Positions 50,212 to 59,002 of a stretch of 64,000 nt of DNA are shown in pieces. Below the pieces are notes generated by a model. That model did no database searches and had not been told where the DNA came from. It saw nothing but the letters and a program-made list of their open reading frames with translations. This DNA is from Pseudonocardia oceani (GTDB lineage: Bacteria; Actinomycetota; Actinomycetes; Mycobacteriales; Pseudonocardiaceae). Position 1 is the first letter of the stretch. Each line of letters opens with the position of its first letter. The position numbers and the translations under genes were made by a program. The stretch spans positions 4,722,501 through 4,786,500 of the forward strand of contig NZ_JADQDF010000001.1 of NCBI RefSeq assembly GCF_019263585.2. The letters run 5' to 3'.

Positions 50212-50856
50212 ATGTCCGCAGACCCAGGGAACGGCGCGACCAGGACGGACGTGCGCACCGACGGCGGCGCCACGCGCGCCGGGAGCGAGGGACGGCACAC
50301 CCACGACCCCTTCACCCCACCGACAGGTGGGGACGTGCGGCACGACCGCATCCGCTGGGGTGCGGTGTGGACCGGCGTGCTCACGACGGTGTCGCTCTAC
50401 GTCGTGCTCCAGCTCCTGTTCGTCGCTCTCGGCTGGCTCGACCTCGGGGTCGACGGGGAGGGCAGCGGCACGACCCGCGCGGTGGTGAGCGGCGTGCTCG
50501 GCCTCGTCGCCTTCCTGCTGGGCGGCATGGCCGCCGGGGCGTCGGCGCTGTGGCACCGCGCCAACGACGGCATGATCAACGGGGTGGTCAGCTGGGCGGC
50601 CACGGTGGTCGCCCTGCTCGTGCTGGCGCTCATCGGCGGCGGGGCCCTCGTGGGCTCGCTGGCCGACGTGGCTGTGCAGAACGCCGACGCGGCCTCCGCC
50701 GCGATCGACCCGGCCGCCGCCGCGCAGGCGGGCCGCGAGAGCGCGGGCTGGGCGGCGCTGGGGCTGGGGCTCTCGGTGGTCGCCGCCGCGCTCGGCGGCT
50801 CGCTGGGAGCCAAGCTGTGGCCCGGGCGCGGCGACCGCGACGCCGACCGCCGCTGA
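50212..50856 (+). CDS. Membrane protein of unknown function
   Basis: A 214-residue protein. The first 45 residues are polar (Gly/Thr/Asp/Arg). Three or four transmembrane helices follow: WGAVWTGVLTTVSLYVVLQL, VVSGVLGLVAFLLGGMAAGA, WAATVVALLVLALIGGGALV and AALGLGLSVVAAALGGSLGA. GGAGGAGG lies before the ATG. No enzymatic motif is visible. It is followed by a strong hairpin and is probably transcribed alone. Confidence 0.75.
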   Translation: MSADPGNGATRTDVRTDGGATRAGSEGRHTHDPFTPPTGGDVRHDRIRWGAVWTGVLTTVSLYVVLQLLFVALGWLDLGVDGEGSGTTRAVVSGVLGLVAFLLGGMAAGASALWHRANDGMINGVVSWAATVVALLVLALIGGGALVGSLADVAVQNADAASAAIDPAAAAQAGRESAGWAALGLGLSVVAAALGGSLGAKLWPGRGDRDADRR

Positions 50857-50875
50857 TTCCGGCGCAGGTTCGACC

Positions 50876-50916
50876 GGTACCCGGTCGCGCGGTTCGGAGC
50901 CGCGCGACCGGGTACC
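50876..50916 (+). terminator. Perfect 17-bp hairpin after the membrane-protein gene
   Basis: Arms 50876-50892 and 50900-50916 are exact complements around a 7-nt loop, 19 bp after the stop codon. There is no U tract, but the stem is very stable. It ends 8 bp before the next start and would also lie in that gene's leader. Confidence 0.65.
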
Positions 50917-50924
50917 ACGCCGTC

Positions 50925-52064
50925 GTGGACCTGCGATTCCTCCGAGACGTCATCGAACCCACCGACACCGTCGCCACGGTGTACCTGGATGCCTCGCACG
51001 ACAGCGAGAACGCGGCGACGGAGTCGGCGCTGCGCTGGGACGCTCTGCGCTCCTCGCTCGTCGAGCAGGGCGCCGACGACGCCACGCTGGCCGCGCTCGA
51101 CGCCGCGGTCGTGGACGCGGACCCGCCGGTGGGGCCGGCGGGCCGGGTCGTCGTCGCGCGCGGCGGCGAGGTGGTGTTCGACCGCTACCTGCGGGAGCCG
51201 CCCGCCCAGCAGCGGGCGACGTGGCGCCCGCTGCCCGACCTCCTGCCTGCGCTGCTGGACCAGCCCGAGCCCGTCGCCGCGGTGGTGGTGCGCGTCGACA
51301 AGCAGGGCGGCGAGATCCTGGTGTCGGCCACCGGCGACGGCGAGCCCGAGCAGGTCGCCGAGGTGAGCGGCCGCGACCACCCGCTGCACAAGGTGCGCGG
51401 GGGCGGGTGGTCGCACCTGCGGATGCAGCACGCGGTCGAGGAGACCTGGCGCCAGAACGTCCGCGAGACCGCCGCCCGCGTCGACGAGGAGGTGCGCCGC
51501 ACCGCGGCGCGGGTGCTGGTGATCGCGGGCGAGGAGCAGTCGCGCGCGCAGCTGCGCCGCGAGCTCGCCGAGCGCAGCGCCGAGATCGCCGTCGACCTCG
51601 AGTACTCCGGCGGCCGCCGGGGACCCGACGCCGAGGAGCTGGAGGCCTCGATCGACCACGAGGTCCTGCGCGTCGTCGCGGCCGACAAGGAGGCCGTCCT
51701 CGACCGCTACCAGCAGGCGTCCGGGCGACCCGACGGGCTCGCGGCCGACGGGATCGAGCCGGTGCTGGCGGCCCTGCGCGCCGAGGCCGTCGACACGCTG
51801 CTGCTCGACGGCGGCGTCAGCCGCGACGTCGACGTCTGGATCTCGGAGGTGCCGACGCAGCTGGCCACCGACGAGTCCGTGCTGCGCGGCCTGGGGGCCG
51901 AGCCGGTCGGGCACGTGCCCGTCGACGCGGCGCTCGTGCGGGCGGCCGCGGGCTCCGGTGCCGCGCTCGTGCTCGTCGGCGGCGGCCGGGCCGGGACGAC
52001 CGGGGCGTCGATGGGCGACGGGGTCGCCGCCCTCCTGCGCTACCCGCTGCCGCCCGACGCCTGA
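50925..52064 (+). CDS. Rv2629/baeRF-like (eRF1/Vms1-related) protein
   Basis: A 379-residue protein with the layout of mycobacterial Rv2629: LRFLRDVIEPTDTVATVYLD, HPLHKVRGGGWSHLRMQHAV, EETWRQNVRETAARVDEEVR, ARVLVIAGEEQSRAQLRREL. These are bacterial members of the eRF1/Vms1 superfamily, thought to act on ribosomes or peptidyl-tRNA under stress; the activity is not firmly established. Length is close to Rv2629 (374). The start is GTG. The preceding hairpin occupies its leader and could affect expression. Confidence 0.8.
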   Translation: MDLRFLRDVIEPTDTVATVYLDASHDSENAATESALRWDALRSSLVEQGADDATLAALDAAVVDADPPVGPAGRVVVARGGEVVFDRYLREPPAQQRATWRPLPDLLPALLDQPEPVAAVVVRVDKQGGEILVSATGDGEPEQVAEVSGRDHPLHKVRGGGWSHLRMQHAVEETWRQNVRETAARVDEEVRRTAARVLVIAGEEQSRAQLRRELAERSAEIAVDLEYSGGRRGPDAEELEASIDHEVLRVVAADKEAVLDRYQQASGRPDGLAADGIEPVLAALRAEAVDTLLLDGGVSRDVDVWISEVPTQLATDESVLRGLGAEPVGHVPVDAALVRAAAGSGAALVLVGGGRAGTTGASMGDGVAALLRYPLPPDA

Positions 52065-52077
52065 CCACCCCGCGCGC

Positions 52078-52626
52078 TCACACCAGTGGCGTGAGCGCCC
52101 GCAGGGCCGCGGAGCCCCGGACGGCGGTGGCGAGGTCGGCGAGCGCGAGGCCGTGCGCGGCGCTGAGGTCGGCGGCGTCGCCGGTGAGGGTGGTGCGGTC
52201 GGTGTAGGCGCCGTGGTCGAGGTAGAGGCCGGGGGAGAGGACCTGCACGGCGAAGAAGCCCGCGAGGACGCCGCGCAGGTCGTCGACCGCGAGGAAGTGG
52301 TGCGGGCTCGCGCCCGTCAGCACGGTGGCCGCGACCTTCCCCTGCAGCGGCGCGGTGGTCTCGCCCCACTTGCCGCGCTCGGTGCGTTCGAGCAGGTCCT
52401 TGAGCAGCGCGCTGTAGGTGGCGCGGTAGACCGGGCTGCCGAACACGACGGCGTCGGCGGCTCCGAGCGCGGCGACCACCTCGGTGACGGGCCGCTCCGA
52501 CAGCTCCACCAGCGACGTCGCCGCCCCCACCCCCGCCGCTCCTGCCAGCACCCCGGCGACGGCCGTGGCCGTGCGCCCTCCCGCTTCGGGCCCGCCGACG
52601 ACCCCGACGACCTGCAACGCGCTCAT
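52078..52626 (-). CDS. NADPH-dependent FMN reductase-like flavoprotein
   Basis: A 182-residue flavodoxin-fold FMN reductase: the first strand and loop ALQVVGVVGGPEAGGRTATA (phosphate-binding), AADAVVFGSPVYRATYSALL with the typical SPxYRATYSALLK motif, LLERTERGKWGETTAPLQGK, GASPHHFLAVDDLRGVL. Such proteins reduce FMN or quinones with NADPH. It converges on the Rv2629-like gene and lies 35 bp downstream of the VIT gene on the same strand. Confidence 0.85.
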   Translation of the reverse strand: MSALQVVGVVGGPEAGGRTATAVAGVLAGAAGVGAATSLVELSERPVTEVVAALGAADAVVFGSPVYRATYSALLKDLLERTERGKWGETTAPLQGKVAATVLTGASPHHFLAVDDLRGVLAGFFAVQVLSPGLYLDHGAYTDRTTLTGDAADLSAAHGLALADLATAVRGSAALRALTPLV

Positions 52627-52661
52627 GGGGCCGATCCTGCCACGGCCGACGGGACCCGTGG

Positions 52662-53753
52662 TCACCCGAGAGCGGCGCCGAACAGGGCGCCGAGCAGGTA
52701 GGTGACGGCGGCCGCGCCGGCGCCGATGGCGAGCTGGCGCAGGGCGCGGCGCAGCGGCGGGCCGCCGGAGAGCACACCGGCGGCGGCGCCCGTCAGCATG
52801 AGGGCCAGCCCGACCAGCACCGCGGCGACGACCACGGCCGGCAGGCCCTGCAGCCCGAACAGGAACGGCAGCACCGGGACCGCGGCGCCGCTCGCGAAGA
52901 ACACGAAGCTCGACGCCGCCGCGCGCAGGCCCGTGCCGACCACCTCGTCCGACTCCGACGGCCCGCCGCCCGGCGCGACGAAACCGGCCGGGTCGGCGCT
53001 CGCCAGGACGCGCCGCGCGCGCTCGGCGGCCTCGTCGGCGGGCACGCCGCGGGCGCGGTAGACCAGGGCGAGCTCGTTGGCGTCGACGTCGAGGTGGCGC
53101 AGGACGGTGTCGGCGTCGCGGACGTCCGGGGCCGACGCGGCCAGCAGCTCGCGCTGGGAGCGGACCGACACGAACTCGCCCGCCCCCATCGACAGGGCGC
53201 CGGCGAGCAGCCCGGCGAGGCCGGTGAGCACGACCGCGCTGCTGGACACCCCGCCGCCGATCACGCCCAGGACCAGCGACAGGTTGCTGACCAGGCCGTC
53301 GTTCGCGCCGAACACCGCCGCCCGGAACGTGCCCGAGACCTGCGCACGGCCGCGGGCGGCCAGGCCGCGCACGACCTCCTCGTGGACGCGCTCGTCGGCA
53401 GCCATGGCGGGGGTGGCGTCGGCGTCGGCGGGGTAGGGCGAGCGGGTCTCGGCCCGCTGGACGAGGGCGAGCACGAACACCGACCCGAACCGCCGCGCGA
53501 GCGCCGCCAGGAGCCGCAGCTGCGTGGACCCCCGCCCCACCGGCCGCGCGTCGTCGCCGAGCAGGGCGGCCCAGTGGGCGCGGTGGCGCTCCTCGGCCAC
53601 GGCCAGTGCGAGCAGGATCTCGCGCTCCTCGCCGGTCCGGCGGCCGGCGAGGTCGCGGTAGACCCGAGCCTCCTCCTGCTCGTCGGCCAGCATCCGGCGC
53701 CAGCGGCGCCGGTCGGCGTCCGACGGCTCCGCGGCACCCGGGGTCTGCTCCAT
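52662..53753 (-). CDS. VIT1/CCC1-family metal transporter with N-terminal ferritin-like domain
   Basis: A 363-residue protein. Residues about 15-95 form a rubrerythrin-like helical domain with carboxylate-His residues (LADEQEEARVYRDLAG, ALAVAEERHRAHWAALLG). The C-terminal 220 residues are the VIT membrane domain (GTFRAAVFGANDGLVSNLSL, LAGLLAGALSMGAGEFVSVR, several helices and LGALFGAALG). VIT proteins move Fe(II) or Mn(II); the ferritin-like extension probably senses or binds iron. Start ATG with no long gap to the divergent mycothione reductase region. Confidence 0.88.
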   Translation of the reverse strand: MEQTPGAAEPSDADRRRWRRMLADEQEEARVYRDLAGRRTGEEREILLALAVAEERHRAHWAALLGDDARPVGRGSTQLRLLAALARRFGSVFVLALVQRAETRSPYPADADATPAMAADERVHEEVVRGLAARGRAQVSGTFRAAVFGANDGLVSNLSLVLGVIGGGVSSSAVVLTGLAGLLAGALSMGAGEFVSVRSQRELLAASAPDVRDADTVLRHLDVDANELALVYRARGVPADEAAERARRVLASADPAGFVAPGGGPSESDEVVGTGLRAAASSFVFFASGAAVPVLPFLFGLQGLPAVVVAAVLVGLALMLTGAAAGVLSGGPPLRRALRQLAIGAGAAAVTYLLGALFGAALG

Positions 53754-54086
53754 GCGGCGATTGTCGTCCGGGCGCGGTCCGGGGTGCGCGGCGAGTGCGG
53801 CGTCGGGGTCGTGGGTGGGGCGCTGGTGGTGCGGTTCCGGCGATCACCGGGCCCCGGCGGCAGCATGATCGTCGGCTGGGCAGCTCTTGCGTCGCCTACC
53901 GGCGTGGAGCCTGCCGAGACGGCGATCATGAGGCCCGGCCCCGCGTGGGCGGCGTGCGACGCAGCGGCGGGACCGGGGGATGTGCCGCCGTCTCGCACAT
54001 CGCGGCCGCAGGTGGCGCTCGGCCGTGTGTGTGCGGCGGCGTGATCGTGGCGGGCGGTGGGGGCGGGGCGGTCCTACGCTCCTCCG
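53754..54086. other. Divergent intergenic region, no gene recognised
   Basis: These 333 bp separate the VIT gene from mycothione reductase. No reading frame has family similarity. It must hold the promoters of both genes, but I could not pick convincing hexamers. Confidence 0.5.
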
Positions 54087-55466
54087 ATGCCCCACTACGA
54101 CCTGGTGGTCATCGGGACCGGTTCCGGCAACAGCGTCATCGACGAGTCGTTCGCCCACCTCGACGTGGCGATGGTCGAGCACGGGGAGTTCGGGGGGACC
54201 TGCGTCAACGTGGGGTGCATCCCGACCAAGATGTTCGCTCACACCGCCGACGTGGCCGACGCCGTGCGCCGCGCCGGCCGCTTCGACCTCGACGCCCGGC
54301 TCGACGGGGTGAGCTGGGCGGACGTGCAGGCGCGGGTGCTGGGGAAGGTCGACGACCTGGGCGCGAGCGGGCGACGGTTCCGTGAGGAGGACAGCCCGAA
54401 CGTCACCGTCCACGCCGGGCACGCGCGCTTCACCGGGCCCCGGGCGCTGCGGGTCGAGCGGACCGACGGGTCGGGCCACGACGACCTCACCGCCGACCGG
54501 ATCGTCGTCGCGGCCGGGGGACGGCCGGTGGTGCCCGAGCCGGTCGCGTCCTCAGGCGCGCCCTACGAGACCTCCGACACCGTGCTGCGCCTGCCCGAGG
54601 TGCCGCGCCGGCTCGCCGTGCTGGGCGGCAGCTACATCGCCGTGGAGTTCGCGCACGTGTTCGGCGCGCTGGGCGCGGAGGTCACGATCATCGACCAGGC
54701 CGAGCGCCTGCTCGGGCCGCAGGACGAGACCGTCGCCGAGCGGTTCACCGAGCACGCCCGCACCCGCTACGACGTGCGCACCGGCCGGGAGGTCTCCGGG
54801 GCGGCCGCCACCGACGGCGGGGGCGTGCGCCTCACCCTCGACGACGGCGCCGTGGTCGAGGCCGACGTGCTCCTCGTGGCCGTCGGGCGGGTGCCCAACA
54901 GCGACCGGCTCGACGTCGAGAAGGCCGGCATCGACCTCCACGACGACGGCCGCATTGTCGTCGACGCCGCCCAGCGCACCAGCGCCGAGGGGGTGTGGGC
55001 GCTCGGGGACATCAGCACCGGGATCGCGCTGAAGCACGTGGCCAACCGCGAGGCGCAGACGGTGGCGCACAACCTGCTCCATCCCGACGACCCGCGCGAG
55101 ACCGACCACACCGCCGTCCCGTCGGCGATCTTCACCGACCCGCAGATCGCGAGCGTCGGTGCCACCGAGCAGCAGTGCCGCGCCGACGGCCTCGACCACG
55201 TCGTCAGCACCGTGCCCTACTCCGACACCGCCTACGGGTGGGCGCTGCGCGACGAGCAGGGCTTCTGCAAGGTGGTCGCCGAGCGCGGCACCGGCACGCT
55301 GCTCGGGGCGCACGTCATGGGGCCCTCGGCGTCGCTGCTGGTGCAGCCGCTCGTGCTGGCGATGGCCCTCGGCGTCGACGCCACCACCGTCGCCACCCGC
55401 CCGTACTGGATCCACCCGGCGCTGTCGGAGGTCGTCGAGAGCGCGCTGCTGGGCCTCGACATCTAG
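54087..55466 (+). CDS. mtr: Mycothione reductase
   Basis: A 459-residue class I pyridine-nucleotide disulfide oxidoreductase. FAD loop VIGTGSGNSVIDESF, redox disulfide in GGTCVNVGCIPTKMFAHTAD, NADPH loop LAVLGGSYIAVEFAHVFGAL, and C-terminal His-Glu pair in YWIHPALSEVVESALLGL. GTGSGN in place of the usual GGGPGG and the PYWIHPALSEVVE end are typical of mycothione reductase, which keeps the actinobacterial thiol mycothiol reduced. It supports an actinobacterial host. The start is the ATG at 54087, ten codons inside a longer reading that lacks similarity. Confidence 0.92.
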   Translation: MPHYDLVVIGTGSGNSVIDESFAHLDVAMVEHGEFGGTCVNVGCIPTKMFAHTADVADAVRRAGRFDLDARLDGVSWADVQARVLGKVDDLGASGRRFREEDSPNVTVHAGHARFTGPRALRVERTDGSGHDDLTADRIVVAAGGRPVVPEPVASSGAPYETSDTVLRLPEVPRRLAVLGGSYIAVEFAHVFGALGAEVTIIDQAERLLGPQDETVAERFTEHARTRYDVRTGREVSGAAATDGGGVRLTLDDGAVVEADVLLVAVGRVPNSDRLDVEKAGIDLHDDGRIVVDAAQRTSAEGVWALGDISTGIALKHVANREAQTVAHNLLHPDDPRETDHTAVPSAIFTDPQIASVGATEQQCRADGLDHVVSTVPYSDTAYGWALRDEQGFCKVVAERGTGTLLGAHVMGPSASLLVQPLVLAMALGVDATTVATRPYWIHPALSEVVESALLGLDI

Positions 55467-55470
55467 ACAC

Positions 55471-55626
55471 TCAGGACGGCGACGGCGGTCCGTCCTCCTC
55501 GCGCGTCCCGGGGGGCTCGGGGTCGGGACCCATGTCGTGCGCCACCGCCATGTCGTGCTGCATCCGCTCCGTCCAGGCGGCGTGCTCCTCGTCGCCGTCC
55601 CCGTCCTTCCGGTCGCTGCGGTCCAT
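55471..55626 (-). CDS. Small acidic hypothetical protein
   Basis: A 51-residue protein (DRSDRKDGDGDEEHAAWTER, MQHDMAVAHDMGPDPEPPG) rich in Asp, Glu, His and Met. GAGAGGA lies 6 bp before the ATG, which is the main reason to accept it. It ends 4 bp from the mycothione reductase stop on the other strand. No family is recognised; a metal-buffering role from its His/Met content would be speculation. Confidence 0.5.
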   Translation of the reverse strand: MDRSDRKDGDGDEEHAAWTERMQHDMAVAHDMGPDPEPPGTREEDGPPSPS

Positions 55627-55682
55627 GACCGTCCTCTCGTCGGTGAAGGGAGAGGGTTCCCGGCGCCGCAGGTGCGAAACCG

Positions 55683-56603
55683 TCAGGCCCGGGCCGTCGG
55701 CCACGTCCCGGCGTCGACGAGCCCGGCCGTGACCTCCACCAGCAGGTCGGCCACCGCCCGCACCGCGTCGGGCACCCGGCCCGCCCGCTGCAGCCCGAGC
55801 ACCACCGTCCGCTCGACGGGCGGGTCCAGCGGCGCGCCGCCCAGCCGCTCCGCGGCGATGTCGGCCGCGACGCCCGCCGCCGGCAGCACCGTCCACCCGT
55901 GACCCGCGACGACGAGCTGCTTCTGCAGGCTTAGCGAGTTGGTCTGCACGGCGACGACCGGCTCCCGCGGCACCGCCGAGCGGGCGCGGTCGATGAGGAC
56001 CCGCAGCCCGTGGCCGGCGACGGGCAGCACCAGCGGGTGCGCGAGCACCTCCGCCCAGCCGACGGGGGAGCCGGGGTCGAGCCCCGCGCCCGGCGGCCCG
56101 ACCGCCCACAGCTGCTCGTGCAGCAGGTGCGTGACGGCCATCGAGGGGGTGTCGCTGAGGTTGTAGAGCAGCGACAGGTCGACCGTGCCGTCGTCGAGCC
56201 ACCCCTGCAGGTGCCCGGAGTAGCCGGTGAGCAGGCGCAGCTCGACACCGGGCAACCGCCGCGCGACCTGCGCGCTCAGTGGCTGCGCGAGCAGGTCGTT
56301 GGTGCTCTCCAGCAGGCCGACGCTCACGATCCCCGCCGCCTGCGCCGGGTCGGGACGCAGCTCCGCGCGGGCGCGGTCGAGCTCGTGCAGGGCGCGGCGG
56401 GCGTGCCCGATCAGCACCTCGGCCGCGGCCGTGGGCACCATGCCGCGGTGCGTGCGCTCGAACAGCGCGACGCCGAGCTCCTCCTCCAGCGACCGGATCT
56501 GGCGCGTCACGGCGGGCTGGACGACGTGCAGCAGCTGCGCCGCCCGCGTGACGCTGCCCACCTCGGCCACCGTGACGAGCGCCGTCAGCTGCCGCAGCTC
56601 CAC
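55683..56603 (-). CDS. LysR family transcriptional regulator
   Basis: A 306-residue LysR protein: helix-turn-helix VELRQLTALVTVAEVGSVTR, AAQLLHVVQPAVTRQIRSLE, LGVALFERTHRGMVPTAA, then a substrate-binding domain. The GTG at 56603 is chosen because GAGGGG lies 7 bp upstream and LysR proteins usually begin at this residue; upstream ATGs lack ribosome-binding sites. It is divergent from the acyl-CoA dehydrogenase gene with 85 bp between them, the classic arrangement of a LysR activator and its target. Confidence 0.9.
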   Translation of the reverse strand: MELRQLTALVTVAEVGSVTRAAQLLHVVQPAVTRQIRSLEEELGVALFERTHRGMVPTAAAEVLIGHARRALHELDRARAELRPDPAQAAGIVSVGLLESTNDLLAQPLSAQVARRLPGVELRLLTGYSGHLQGWLDDGTVDLSLLYNLSDTPSMAVTHLLHEQLWAVGPPGAGLDPGSPVGWAEVLAHPLVLPVAGHGLRVLIDRARSAVPREPVVAVQTNSLSLQKQLVVAGHGWTVLPAAGVAADIAAERLGGAPLDPPVERTVVLGLQRAGRVPDAVRAVADLLVEVTAGLVDAGTWPTARA

Positions 56604-56688
56604 GTCGTCGCCCCTCATGCCGCCGTGCGATCCGGACATCAGCGATCGCTGTTTCACAGCCTGCCCGATGCCGCGCGATGATGCTCCG

Positions 56689-57849
56689 ATGAGCAGCCTG
56701 AACGCCGAGGAGCAGGAGATCGTCGCGGTCGTGCGGGAGTTCGTCGACCGCGAGGTCCGGCCCGTCGTCCGCGACATGGAGCACGCGAACACCTATCCCG
56801 AGAAGCTCATCGAGCAGATGAAGGAGCTGGGGATCTACGGGCTGGCGGTGCCCGAGCCGTGGGGCGAGGTGGCGGTGTCGATGCCCTGCTACGCGCTGGT
56901 CACCGCGGAGCTCGCGCGTGGCTGGATGAGCCTCGCGGGCGCGATGGGCGGGCACACGGTCGTCGCGAAGCTGCTCGTCGCCTTCGGCACGCCGGAGCAG
57001 CAGGAGCGCTACCTGCCGCGGATGGCCACCGGCGAGGTCCGGGCGACGATGGCGTTGACCGAGCCCGGCGGCGGCTCGGACCTGCAGGCCATGACCACGA
57101 CCGCGCGCCCCGACGGCGACGGCTACCTCGTCGACGGCTCGAAGACCTGGATCAGCAACGCCCGGCGCTCCCAGCTCATCGCGCTGCTGTGCAAGACCGA
57201 TCCGTCGGCCGAGCCCAAGCACCGCGGCGTGTCGATCCTGCTGGTCGAGCACGGGCCCGGTCTGACCGTGTCGAAGGACCTGCCCAAGCTCGGCTACAAG
57301 GGCGTGGAGTCCTGCGAGCTGCTGTTCGACGGCTACCGCGCGCCCGCCGAGGCGCTGCTCGGCGGCGTCGAGGGCAAGGGCTTCGCCCAGATGATGAAGG
57401 GCCTGGAGACCGGGCGGATCCAGGTGGCGGCCCGCGCGCTCGGCGTCGCACAGGCGGCGTTCGACGACGCCCTGCGCTACTCCCAGGAGCGCGAGACGTT
57501 CGGCAAGCCGATCTGGCAGCACCAGTCGGTGGGCAACCACCTGGCGAACATGGGTACGAAGATCACCGCGGCGCGGCAGCTGATCCTGCACGCCGCCGAC
57601 CGCTTCGACGCGGGGCAGCGGGCCGACATGGAGGCCGGGATGGCCAAGCTGTTCGCCTCGGAGATGGCCATGGAGGTCGCCCTGGACGCGGTGCGCATCC
57701 ACGGCGGCTACGGCTACTCCACCGAGTACGACGTGGAGCGCTACTTCCGCGACGCCCCGCTGATGATCGTCGGCGAGGGCACCAACGAGATCCAGCGCAA
57801 CGTCATCGCCGCCCAGCTCGTCAAGCGGGGCGGTCTCGGCGCGCCCTGA
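56689..57849 (+). CDS. Acyl-CoA dehydrogenase
   Basis: A 386-residue acyl-CoA dehydrogenase: ALTEPGGGSDLQAMTTTA (substrate/FAD loop), LGYKGVESCELLFDGYRAP, MAMEVALDAVRIHGGYGYST, YDVERYFRDAPLMIVGEGTN with the catalytic Glu in the usual EGT position. It introduces the alpha-beta double bond and passes electrons to ETF. It is divergent from the LysR gene, which probably controls it, and converges on the alcohol dehydrogenase gene (7 bp gap). The chain or branched substrate cannot be told. Confidence 0.92.
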   Translation: MSSLNAEEQEIVAVVREFVDREVRPVVRDMEHANTYPEKLIEQMKELGIYGLAVPEPWGEVAVSMPCYALVTAELARGWMSLAGAMGGHTVVAKLLVAFGTPEQQERYLPRMATGEVRATMALTEPGGGSDLQAMTTTARPDGDGYLVDGSKTWISNARRSQLIALLCKTDPSAEPKHRGVSILLVEHGPGLTVSKDLPKLGYKGVESCELLFDGYRAPAEALLGGVEGKGFAQMMKGLETGRIQVAARALGVAQAAFDDALRYSQERETFGKPIWQHQSVGNHLANMGTKITAARQLILHAADRFDAGQRADMEAGMAKLFASEMAMEVALDAVRIHGGYGYSTEYDVERYFRDAPLMIVGEGTNEIQRNVIAAQLVKRGGLGAP

Positions 57850-57856
57850 CCCGTGC

Positions 57857-58972
57857 TCAGTGCTCGTGCACGATCAGCCCGCGCACGTTGCGGCCCGCGA
57901 TCAGGTCGTCGTAGCCCTCGTTGACCTGCTCGAGGCTGTAGCGCGTGGTGATCAGCTCGTCGAGCTTGAGGTCGCCGGAGCGGTAGAGCCCGAGCAGGCG
58001 CGGGATGTCGGCGGTGGGGTTGCAGTCGCCGAACAGGCTGCCCTTCACCGTCTTCTTCCACAGCGTCGCGACCTGGCCGGGGAGCTGGATCGTCCGGTCG
58101 CGGAAGCCGCCGCCCATCGAGGTGAGCACCAGCGTGCCGGCCTTGCCGATCACGGAGAACGCGCGGTCGACGACCTCGGAGTCGGTGCGCCCCACCGTGA
58201 CGATCGACGTGTCGGCGCCCACGCCCCACGTGAGCTCCTGCACGAGCCGGTGGGCCTCCTCGGCGTCGCCGGTGGCGTGGGTCGCGCCCAGGGTCAGGGC
58301 GGTCTCCCGCTTGAACGCCACCGGGTCGACGGCGACGACGTAGCGCGCGCCCGCCGCCCGCGCCCCCTGCACGGCGTTGATCCCGATGCCGCCGACGCCG
58401 TAGACGACGACGGTCTGCCCGGGCCGCACGTCGGCGGCGTTGACCGCGGAGCCCCAGCCGGTCGGGACGCCGCAGCCGACGAGCGCGGCGACGTCGAGGG
58501 GCAGGTCGGGGAGGATCTTCACCGCCGAGTACTGGTGGATCACGCCGTACTGGCTGAACGTGCCGAGCATGCACATGGCGCCGTAGCGCCCCGACGGCCC
58601 GGACAGCGGCCAGTGCTCGCCGGGCAGGTGCCCGCGCATGGTGTTGGCGCCCCAGTCGCAGATGGCCTGCTGCCCGGTGGCGCACCAGTGGCACGAGCCG
58701 CAGCTGGGGATGAAGGAGCAGACGACGTGGTCGCCGGGCGCGACCCGCGTGACGCCGGGACCCACGTCCTCGACGACGCCCGCGCCCTCGTGCCCCAGCA
58801 CCATCGGCAGCCACCCGGCGATCTCGCCCTGCATGACGTGCAGGTCGGAGTGGCACAGCCCGGCGTGGGTGAACCGGACGAGGACCTCGCCCTCGCGCGG
58901 GCCGTCGAGGTCGAGCTCCTCGATCTCGAGCGGGCGGCCGGCCTCGTGGACGACGGCGGCGGTGGTCTTCAC
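57857..58972 (-). CDS. NDMA-dependent zinc-containing alcohol dehydrogenase
   Basis: A 371-residue medium-chain alcohol dehydrogenase. The catalytic zinc ligands lie in THAGLCHSDLHVMQG and VLGHEGAGVVEDVG. The structural zinc Cys set is CGSCHWCATGQQAIC. The Rossmann motif is VVYGVGGIGINAVQG. The pattern fits the actinobacterial NDMA-dependent type, in which NAD(H) stays bound. GAGGAG precedes the GTG start. It sits 30 bp downstream of a decayed acyl-CoA ligase gene on the same strand, so it may have lost its operon partner. Confidence 0.88.
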   Translation of the reverse strand: MKTTAAVVHEAGRPLEIEELDLDGPREGEVLVRFTHAGLCHSDLHVMQGEIAGWLPMVLGHEGAGVVEDVGPGVTRVAPGDHVVCSFIPSCGSCHWCATGQQAICDWGANTMRGHLPGEHWPLSGPSGRYGAMCMLGTFSQYGVIHQYSAVKILPDLPLDVAALVGCGVPTGWGSAVNAADVRPGQTVVVYGVGGIGINAVQGARAAGARYVVAVDPVAFKRETALTLGATHATGDAEEAHRLVQELTWGVGADTSIVTVGRTDSEVVDRAFSVIGKAGTLVLTSMGGGFRDRTIQLPGQVATLWKKTVKGSLFGDCNPTADIPRLLGLYRSGDLKLDELITTRYSLEQVNEGYDDLIAGRNVRGLIVHEH

Positions 58973-59002
58973 GGTTCTCCTCGGGGGTGCGGGATGCAGG
59001 GG

